Assembly (NCBI RefSeq): GCF_050632385.1
Contig: NZ_CP192599.1
Location: 5,704,001 to 5,768,000 of the forward strand
Reading direction: 5' to 3'
DNA from: Humitalea sp050632385
GTDB taxonomy: Bacteria > Pseudomonadota > Alphaproteobacteria > Acetobacterales > Acetobacteraceae
Length of the DNA: 64,000 nt
The position numbers and the translations under genes are program-made. Positions 58,177-64,000 of this stretch are shown piece after piece. Below the pieces are notes generated by a model. It was not told the origin of the DNA, made no database searches, and saw only the letters and a list, made by a program, of their open reading frames with translations. Numbering within the stretch: position 1 is the first letter of the stretch; each line of letters begins with the position of its first letter.

Positions 58177-60488
58177 GTCCCGGCGATCTCCGGCGGCTCG
58201 AAGGCCCGCACGCGGGGCAGCGCCGCGTCGAAGCGTTCCACCTCGACCAGGCAAGACTGCGCCGAGCAGCCCTGGCCGAGGCTGGACGTCCCCTTGTCCA
58301 GGGTCAGCACATTCGGATTGCTGCTGCGGTCGCTGGTCGCATCCATCGGATCGAAGGCGGCCCCCGTCGGCAAGGTGATCACGCCGCGCAGGATGCTCGG
58401 CGTGACCTCGGCACTGGCCAGGCAGGCACCGCGATCATTGAACAGGCGCACGATGTCGCCCGTCGCGATGCCGCGCGCGTTCGCGTCATGTGGATGGATC
58501 TGCATCACCTCGCGGTCGTTCCGCTTGCCGGCGCGGCTATGGCTGCTGGCTTCCATCTGGCCATGTAGGCGCCGCGCGGGCTGCGGTGTCAGCAAATGCA
58601 GCGGATGGTTCTTGGCGCTGGAGGCGCCAAGCCATTCCTCCGGGTCCAGCCAGACGGGATGCCCGGGCTGTTCCGGATCATCCATGGCGGCGACCGAGGG
58701 CGAGAAAATCTCCATCCGGCCCGATGGTGTCGCCATCGGATGGGCGACCGGGTCGGTGCGGAAATCCTCGAACATCGTAAAGTCGCGCTGCGGCTCCGGC
58801 ACGCGGAAAAAGCCTTGTTCCCAGAAGGCATCGAACGCGGGCGCCTCGATTCCCCGCGCGGCCAGCGACGCGCGCGACCGCGCCCAGATGTGGCGCAGCC
58901 AGGCATCCTCGTCGCGGCCCTCGGTGAAGGCATCGGCAAAGCCGAGTCGTTCCGCCAGGCTGACAAAAATCGACATGTCGTTGCGCGCCTCGCCCACCGG
59001 CTGAACGCCCTGGTGCATCGCCAGCAGGAAGGGATCGCGCGACGATCCGCCGATGTCGTTGCGCTCCAGCGGCGTCGTCGCGGGCAGCACGATATCCGCG
59101 TGGCGCGCCGTCGCGGTCCACCAGGGCTCATGCACGATCACCGTTTCCGGCCGCCGAAACGCGCGGCGCAGGCGGTTCAGGTCCTGGTGATGGTGGAAGG
59201 GATTGCCGCCGGCCCAATAGACCAGCCGCGTGTCAGGGTAGGTGACGTCGCGCCCGTTGAAACGAATCGTCTCGCCCGGATGCAGCAGCAGGTCGGCGAT
59301 GCGTGCGACGGGGATGTTGATCCCGACCGGATTCTTCACCGCCGGCATGCCCGACAGCGGCGTGTCGTAGCGCGGATTGCCCATGCCGTTGGACGACCCA
59401 TAGCCGAAGGCGAAGCCGCCCCCAGGCAGCCCGATCTGCCCCAGCACCGCCGCCAGCGCGATGATCGCCCAATAGACCTGCTCGCCATGCCGTGCGCGTT
59501 GCAGGCTCCAGGCCGCGGTCAGCATGACGCGCTTGCCGGGCAGGCATTGCGCCAGGGCCTCGATTTCCACGGCAGGAATACCCGTGATCCCGGCCGCCCA
59601 TTCAGGCGTCTTCGCGATGCCATCGACCTCGCCAGCCAGATAGGCGGCGTAGCGGTCGAACCCCGTCGCCAGGCGCTCCACAAGCGCGCGATCAAAACGC
59701 CCCGCGGCGATCACCGACTGCGTCAGCGCCATCACCAGTGCGGAATCCGTGCATGGCCGGATCGGCAACCATTCGGCGCTGGGAAAATCGCTGGCCAGCG
59801 GCGAGATATTCACCATCCGCAGCCGGCCCGCCGCGAGTTCCGCCATGCGCGTCGGATGCTGGTGCATGCCAAAGCCGCCGGACTGCACCTCCCAGTTCTT
59901 CGCCGCGATGCCACCAAAGGCCAGCAGCACCTCGCCCTCCGTCGCAATCCCGTGCCAGGAGGTCAGCGCCGCGCCGATCCCATCCGGCGTGCCCAGGATG
60001 CGCGGCAGGAAGGCCATGGCCGCCCCGTAGCTGTAATTCGTGACCTGCCCCGTAAACCCGCCTCCGAGCCCCAGGAACCGGTGCACCAGGCTGCGGGCGT
60101 GGTGAAGCCTGCCCGCGCTGGACCAGCCGTAGGAGCCGCCGAAAACGGCCTGGTGGCCGTGCTCCGCCCGCACCCGCGTCAATTCGCCGGCCACCAGGTC
60201 CAATGCCCTGTCCCAGCCGACCTGGACGAAGCTGTCGTCGCCCCGCGCGGCACCGCCGTCGCCGGCCAGCCAGCCACGGCGCACGACCGGGGTCGCCACG
60301 CGCAATTCATGCGTCAGCATCTCGGGCCAGGCCTCGATCAGCGGGGTCGGGTGCGGATCATGTTCGAAGGGCGTGACGCCGGTCAGCCGCCCGTCCCGCG
60401 TCTGCATGCGGAAGGCGCCCCAATGGGAGGCAGATCGCAGGATCCTGGGCAAGCTTGTGCACTCCGGCGCGGCAACGGCTCGTATCAT
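58173..60488 (-). CDS. Molybdopterin-dependent oxidoreductase (BisC/TorZ-like, biotin or methionine sulfoxide reductase type)
   Basis: A 771-residue molybdenum enzyme of the DMSO-reductase family, BisC/TorA branch. There is no Fe-S cluster motif and no Tat signal, so it is cytoplasmic like BisC. The Mo-ligand Ser lies in GGSYGWSSAGRLHHA (about residue 125). Cofactor-binding motifs are NYSYGAA, FGGIAAKNWEVQSGG, WAGGNPFHHHQDL, EPWWTATARHADIVLPATT (here WTATARHADIVLPATT) and LHGQMEASSHSRAGK. Such enzymes reduce sulfoxides (biotin, methionine) or N-oxides. It faces the sulfurtransferase operon and is divergent from the DAO oxidoreductase. Confidence 0.92.
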   Translation of the reverse strand: MIRAVAAPECTSLPRILRSASHWGAFRMQTRDGRLTGVTPFEHDPHPTPLIEAWPEMLTHELRVATPVVRRGWLAGDGGAARGDDSFVQVGWDRALDLVAGELTRVRAEHGHQAVFGGSYGWSSAGRLHHARSLVHRFLGLGGGFTGQVTNYSYGAAMAFLPRILGTPDGIGAALTSWHGIATEGEVLLAFGGIAAKNWEVQSGGFGMHQHPTRMAELAAGRLRMVNISPLASDFPSAEWLPIRPCTDSALVMALTQSVIAAGRFDRALVERLATGFDRYAAYLAGEVDGIAKTPEWAAGITGIPAVEIEALAQCLPGKRVMLTAAWSLQRARHGEQVYWAIIALAAVLGQIGLPGGGFAFGYGSSNGMGNPRYDTPLSGMPAVKNPVGINIPVARIADLLLHPGETIRFNGRDVTYPDTRLVYWAGGNPFHHHQDLNRLRRAFRRPETVIVHEPWWTATARHADIVLPATTPLERNDIGGSSRDPFLLAMHQGVQPVGEARNDMSIFVSLAERLGFADAFTEGRDEDAWLRHIWARSRASLAARGIEAPAFDAFWEQGFFRVPEPQRDFTMFEDFRTDPVAHPMATPSGRMEIFSPSVAAMDDPEQPGHPVWLDPEEWLGASSAKNHPLHLLTPQPARRLHGQMEASSHSRAGKRNDREVMQIHPHDANARGIATGDIVRLFNDRGACLASAEVTPSILRGVITLPTGAAFDPMDATSDRSSNPNVLTLDKGTSSLGQGCSAQSCLVEVERFDAALPRVRAFEPPEIAGT

Positions 60489-60511
60489 GTAGAATCATGC
60501 GTAAAATACCA

Positions 60512-60535
60512 ACATAAAATGTCTAGCTATTATGT
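60512..60535. promoter_or_regulatory. Inverted repeat in divergent promoter
   Basis: ACATAA (60512-60517) and TTATGT (60530-60535) are perfect arms around 12 bases, in an AT-rich island of the 100-base gap between the molybdoenzyme and the DAO oxidoreductase starts. The nested ACATAAAATGT is also nearly symmetrical. It may bind a dimeric regulator of one or both genes. Confidence 0.4.
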
Positions 60536-60588
60536 CAGGCGACCCGTAGCCTCCCCGTCATAGTGCCGCGAAAAGGGGTTTTGGCCGA

Positions 60589-61920
60589 ATGGTTGATGGC
60601 ATCGAACTGGTCTCGTCGGACAAGGAATTGCCCGCCAAGGTGGATGTCGTCGTCATCGGCGGCGGCATCATGGGCGCCAGCACCGCCTTCGAACTGGTCC
60701 AGCGCGGCTTGACCGTGGCCTTGTGCGAAAAGGGCGTGATCGCCGGCGAACAATCCGGCCGGAACTGGGGCTGGGTCCGCAAGATGGGCCGCGACCCGCG
60801 CGAAATGCCGCTGATGATCCGCGCCATGCGGATCTGGGCCGGGTTGAACGAAGCCACCGAAGCCGAGACGGGTTTTCGCGTCACCGGCATCACCTACTTC
60901 GCCGATACCGACGCTGATATCGCACGCTACACCGCCTGGATGGAGGCGGTCGCGAAGTTCCAGATTGACTCCCGCGCCATCTCGGCCGCCGAGGCGATGG
61001 CCCTCGCCCCCGGCAGCACCAAGCAGTTCGTCGGCGGCATGCATACCGCGAGCGACGGCATGGCCGAGCCCACGCTGGCCACCGTCGCCATCGCCAAGGC
61101 CGCGCGCAAGCGAGGTGCGAAGATCTACACCAACACCGCCGTGCGCAGCCTGGACATGACCAATGGCCGCGTCAGCGGGGTCTTCACCGAACGCGGCCGC
61201 ATCGCCTGCACCAGTGTTGTGCTCGCCGGCGGCGGCTGGTCCGGCCTGTTCATGCGGAACCTCGGCCTGCGCCTGCCGCAACTCAAACTGCTGTCGCAGG
61301 TCATGCGCACCGCGCCGATCGAGGCCGGTTTGCAGGGCTGCGGCTCGGGCCGTGGATTCGGCTTCCGCAAGCGGCTGGACGGCGGCTACAACATGTCCAT
61401 GCGGGCGGCGCATCCCGTGGACATCGTCCCCGACAGCTTCCGCTACATGAAGGATTTCCAGCAGGCCCTCGGCAACGAACGCAAGTCGCTGCACCTGCGC
61501 ATCGGCCGCCGCAGCATCGAGGAGCTGTTCATGCGCACGAGCTGGAAGCCCGACCAGAAGACGCCCTTCGAACGCTACCGCACCTATTCGCCGACCCCCG
61601 GCAAGAAGGTGCTGGACGCGGCGCGCCGCAGCATCGACGGGATCTTCCCGGCGCTCGCCAAGGCGCAGGTCGTGGAACGCATCGGCGGGCTGATCGACGT
61701 GACGCCCGACGCCATTCCGGTGATCTCGGCAGTGCCGGAAAAGCCCGGCTTCTTCCTCTCCTGCGGTTATTCCGGCCATGGCTTCGGCATCGGCCCGGGT
61801 GCGGGGCAGTTGATGGCGGAACTGGTGACGGGCGAAACGCCCTGCGTCGATCCCACGCCCTTCCGCTTCAGCCGTTTCTCCGATGGCTCGAAGATCGAAC
61901 ATTGGCCGATCGGTCTGTAG
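60589..61920 (+). CDS. FAD-dependent oxidoreductase, DAO family
   Basis: A 443-residue flavoprotein of the D-amino-acid/sarcosine oxidase family. The FAD motif is VVVIGGGIMGASTAFELV (about residues 19-36). QSGRNWGWVRKMGRDPREMPL follows (here QSGRNWGWVRKMG), the opine- and amine-oxidase subgroup pattern. LAGGGWSGLFMRNLG and the C-terminal CGYSGHGFGIGPGAGQLM complete the fold. It oxidises an amine or N-alkylated amino acid. It is joined to a Dpp-type permease with only one base between stop and start, so the substrate is probably what that ABC system imports. Confidence 0.92.
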   Translation: MVDGIELVSSDKELPAKVDVVVIGGGIMGASTAFELVQRGLTVALCEKGVIAGEQSGRNWGWVRKMGRDPREMPLMIRAMRIWAGLNEATEAETGFRVTGITYFADTDADIARYTAWMEAVAKFQIDSRAISAAEAMALAPGSTKQFVGGMHTASDGMAEPTLATVAIAKAARKRGAKIYTNTAVRSLDMTNGRVSGVFTERGRIACTSVVLAGGGWSGLFMRNLGLRLPQLKLLSQVMRTAPIEAGLQGCGSGRGFGFRKRLDGGYNMSMRAAHPVDIVPDSFRYMKDFQQALGNERKSLHLRIGRRSIEELFMRTSWKPDQKTPFERYRTYSPTPGKKVLDAARRSIDGIFPALAKAQVVERIGGLIDVTPDAIPVISAVPEKPGFFLSCGYSGHGFGIGPGAGQLMAELVTGETPCVDPTPFRFSRFSDGSKIEHWPIGL

Positions 61921-61921
61921 G

Positions 61922-62875
61922 ATGCAGTTGACGGCTCTCCTGCTGCGACGTGTCGGGCTGCTCGTGCTGGTCCTGTTCATCGTCTCCGTGCTGACGTTCT
62001 GCATCGTGAACGTGCTGCCGGGCGACGTCGCACAGGCGATCCTGGGCGATCTCGGCACGCCGGAGCAGGTCGTGGCGCTGCGTGAACGCATGGGGCTGAA
62101 CCTGCCCTTGGTACAGCGTTACCAACACTGGATCGGCGGGTTGTTGCAGGGGGACCTCGGCACCTCGCTGACCTATCAGCAGCCGATTGCCGGAATGCTC
62201 TTCGGCCGCCTCGGCAATTCCGCGATCCTGGCGGGAATCACCCTGGCCATCGCGGCCCCCTTGGCCATCGGCATCGGCGTCGTCGCGGCGTTGAAGCCTG
62301 GCGGCTGGGTCGATCGCGTCATCTCCGGCCTGGCGGTGCTGTGCTTCTCGCTGCCCGAATACGTCACGGGGCTGACCGCGATCCTGGTGTTCAGCATCCT
62401 CTGGCCGGTGCTGCCGGGGTCCAGCCTGATGGAACCCGACGCCAACCCCCTGTCGCACCCCGAGGCGCTGGTCCTGCCGGTCGCCGTGCTGGTTCTGGGC
62501 ATGCTGGCGCATCTCAGCCAGATCACCCGCGGCGGCATGATCGTGGCGCTCGACAGCGCCTATGTCCGCACCGCCGTTCTCAAGGGCCTGCCGGGCTGGG
62601 TCGTCGTGCTGAAGCACGCACTGCCCAACGTCATGCTGCCAACGCTGACCGAGATCGGCATGCATATCGGCTACCTGCTCGGCGGCATCGTCGTGGTGGA
62701 AACGCTGTTCGCCTATGCCGGCGTCGGTGAAATGCTGGTCAATGCCGTCAGCCATCGCGACATCCCCGTGGTGCAGATCACCGTGCTGGTCGTGGCGCTC
62801 GCCTATGGCGTCGGCAACCTCCTGGCCGATGTCGCCTGCATCCTGCTCGACCCGCGCCTGAGGAACCAGTCGTGA
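61922..62875 (+). CDS. Dipeptide/oligopeptide-type ABC transporter permease (DppB-like)
   Basis: A 317-residue permease with six predicted membrane segments and the N-terminal loop of the DppB/OppB family (LPGDVAQAILGDLGTPEQV, here PGDVAQAILGDLGTPEQ). The EAA loop is YVRTAVLKGLPGWVVVLKHALPN (here AVLKGLPGWVVVLKHALPN). It starts one base after the DAO gene stop and overlaps the second permease by four bases (GTGA). Confidence 0.93.
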   Translation: MQLTALLLRRVGLLVLVLFIVSVLTFCIVNVLPGDVAQAILGDLGTPEQVVALRERMGLNLPLVQRYQHWIGGLLQGDLGTSLTYQQPIAGMLFGRLGNSAILAGITLAIAAPLAIGIGVVAALKPGGWVDRVISGLAVLCFSLPEYVTGLTAILVFSILWPVLPGSSLMEPDANPLSHPEALVLPVAVLVLGMLAHLSQITRGGMIVALDSAYVRTAVLKGLPGWVVVLKHALPNVMLPTLTEIGMHIGYLLGGIVVVETLFAYAGVGEMLVNAVSHRDIPVVQITVLVVALAYGVGNLLADVACILLDPRLRNQS

Positions 62876-63693
62876 AGCGTGTCCCCGCCGGCGATCTCGC
62901 GGCGCTGCTGTTCCTGCTGACGATCGTGGGGTTGATCCTGTTCGGCGAGGCGCTGGCGCCCTATCCGCCGACCGAATTCCACCCGCTGCATTCGCTGGAG
63001 GGCCCGAGCCGCGCCTTCCTGTTCGGCACCGATGAATTCGGCCGCGACATCTTCAGCCGCGTCATCAGCGGCACCCGGCCAACCCTGCTGGTCGCGGTCG
63101 GCGCCGCCATCGTAGGCGTGCTCCTGGGCGCCGTGACCGGATTGGTCGCCGGCTATTTTGGTGGCGTCGTGGACGAGGCCGTGATGCGCGTGATGGACGC
63201 GCTGATGTCGTTCCCGGGGCTGATCCTGTCGATGCTGGTGGTGGTGATGCTGGGGCCGCATCCGATCAACGTCATCACGGCACTGGCGCTGGTCTTCTGG
63301 CCGCGTTCCGCGCGCCTGATCCGCAGCGTGGTCACCGAAGTCGCGCGCCGCGCCTTCGTGCAGGCGGCGCGGTCGCGGGGCGAATCCCGCCTGTTCATCC
63401 TGCTGCGTGAACTGCTGCCGAATGTCTGGAGCATCGTGACCATCGACCTCAGCCTGCGCGTCACATCGGGGATCCTGATGGCCGCCGCCCTCGCATTCCT
63501 CGGCATCGGCGCGACGCCGCCGACCCCGGCCTGGGGCCTGATGGTGCGCGATGGCCAGCCCTTCCTGCAGATCGCGCCCTGGCTGGTGATCTTCCCCTGC
63601 CTGGCCGTGTCGCTGACCGCCATCGGTACGGTGCTTCTGGGCGAACGCCTTCGTAAACGCCTGGCCCTGCCGGGTGGAGATCGCGGCCGATGA
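62872..63693 (+). CDS. Dipeptide/oligopeptide-type ABC transporter permease (DppC-like)
   Basis: A 273-residue second permease. The GTG start at 62872 overlaps the first permease's stop. The DppC marks are FLFGTDEFGRDIFSRVISGTR and the EAA loop FVQAARSRGESRLFILLRELLPN (here AARSRGESRLFILLRELLP). Six membrane segments are predicted. It overlaps the ATPase gene by ATGA. Together with the upstream permease it forms the heterodimeric channel. Confidence 0.93.
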   Translation: MKRVPAGDLAALLFLLTIVGLILFGEALAPYPPTEFHPLHSLEGPSRAFLFGTDEFGRDIFSRVISGTRPTLLVAVGAAIVGVLLGAVTGLVAGYFGGVVDEAVMRVMDALMSFPGLILSMLVVVMLGPHPINVITALALVFWPRSARLIRSVVTEVARRAFVQAARSRGESRLFILLRELLPNVWSIVTIDLSLRVTSGILMAAALAFLGIGATPPTPAWGLMVRDGQPFLQIAPWLVIFPCLAVSLTAIGTVLLGERLRKRLALPGGDRGR

Positions 63694-64000
63694 CCACGCC
63701 GGTGCTGGAGGTCCAGAACCTCTCGGTCGACTACGGCCCGCTGAAGGCCGTGCGCGACATTTCCTTCAGCATCGCGCCGGGTGAGGCGCTGGGGCTGATC
63801 GGCGAATCCGGATCGGGCAAATCCACCGTCGCCTTCGCGCTGATGCGCCACCTGCGGGGCGGTGCCGTGCGTGCCGACCGCATGGCGCTGCAAGGCGAAG
63901 ACCTGCTCGCGATGCCGCAAAAGCGTCTGGCGGTGATCCGCGGCGCCAGCATGGCCATGGTCTACCAGGACCCGATGAGCGCGCTGAATCCGCTCATCCG
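63690..64000 (+). CDS. Dipeptide/oligopeptide-type ABC transporter ATP-binding protein (cut by window edge)
   Basis: The first 103 codons, starting MTTPVLEVQNLSVDYGPLKA. Walker A is GESGSGKST and the Q-loop is MVYQDPMSALNPLIR, which is the exact DppD/DppF family form. The signature and Walker B motifs lie outside the window. ATG at 63690 overlaps the permease stop. A second ATPase and perhaps a binding protein are expected further right. Confidence 0.9.
   Translation, partial: MTTPVLEVQNLSVDYGPLKAVRDISFSIAPGEALGLIGESGSGKSTVAFALMRHLRGGAVRADRMALQGEDLLAMPQKRLAVIRGASMAMVYQDPMSALNPLI

Noticed and set aside
58596..60563. A 655-codon open frame on the plus strand
   Set aside because: It is antisense to the molybdoenzyme, whose cofactor motifs are complete; the frame has no recognisable features.
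1..64000. CRISPR arrays, prophage, insertion sequences, tRNA or rRNA genes
   Set aside because: I looked for regularly spaced short repeats, transposase or integrase motifs and cloverleaf-like sequences and found none that hold up.

Overview
This 64 kb window is GC-rich, densely coded bacterial chromosome with no rRNA, tRNA, CRISPR array, phage or insertion sequence that I can see. The gene content suggests an alphaproteobacterium, most likely of the Acetobacteraceae (Roseomonas-like). The grounds are very high GC, five tripartite-tricarboxylate (Bug/TctC) binding proteins, a DUF6481 basic protein, a tandem cold-shock protein, short lysine/arginine-rich ORFs, and a prfB without the frameshift stop. 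The taxonomic call is inference because no marker rRNA is present.

Layout. 1-10 kb: a truncated class II aldolase, a Bug receptor, an HpcH/HpaI aldolase coupled to an Ldh2-family dehydrogenase, a carotenoid oxygenase with a divergent TetR regulator, a secreted MBL-fold protein, crcB, rarA and a second Bug receptor. 10-20 kb: an acyl-CoA synthetase and enoyl-CoA hydratase pair, a glycosyltransferase, prfB, an FAD dehydrogenase with an HCCA-isomerase-like protein, a tandem cold-shock protein, an HU protein and a DUF6481 protein. 20-32 kb: small-molecule oxidoreductases and hydrolases, an oxaloacetate-decarboxylase-like enzyme, two allantoinase-like polysaccharide deacetylases facing an amidase/AtzG-like/amidase operon. 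32-40 kb: a chemoreceptor, an ABC-2 exporter, and a xylose-type import operon (xylF-xylH-xylG) coupled to a D-xylose-dehydrogenase-like SDR. 40-50 kb: an ArsR/SRPBCC pair, an enolase-superfamily plus DHDPS-family operon, a fourth Bug receptor, a transglycosylase-like protein, rho, a small alarmone-hydrolase-like HD protein and a complete tctCBA transporter. 50-64 kb: a secreted protein of five tandem repeats coupled to an EF-hand protein, a dienelactone hydrolase, an oligopeptide-type binding protein, a LeuC/LeuD-like dehydratase coupled to a mercaptopyruvate sulfurtransferase, a BisC-like molybdoenzyme, and a DAO-type oxidoreductase leading a Dpp/Opp-type ABC operon that runs off the right end.

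How the genes work together. Most of the window is scavenging metabolism: receptors for small carboxylates, sugars and peptides beside aldolases, lyases, dehydrogenases and amidases. Genes are packed into translationally coupled operons with ATGA or TGATG overlaps.

The most distinctive points are: (1) two copies of a two-hairpin repeat that occupy the only two roomy convergent junctions, while the other eight convergent junctions abut or overlap; (2) a facing pair of ~90 bp hairpin repeats upstream of crcB; (3) the five-repeat secreted protein with its EF-hand partner; (4) the LeuCD-like/sulfurtransferase operon next to a sulfoxide-reductase-like enzyme; (5) the AtzG-like/amidase/deacetylase cluster.
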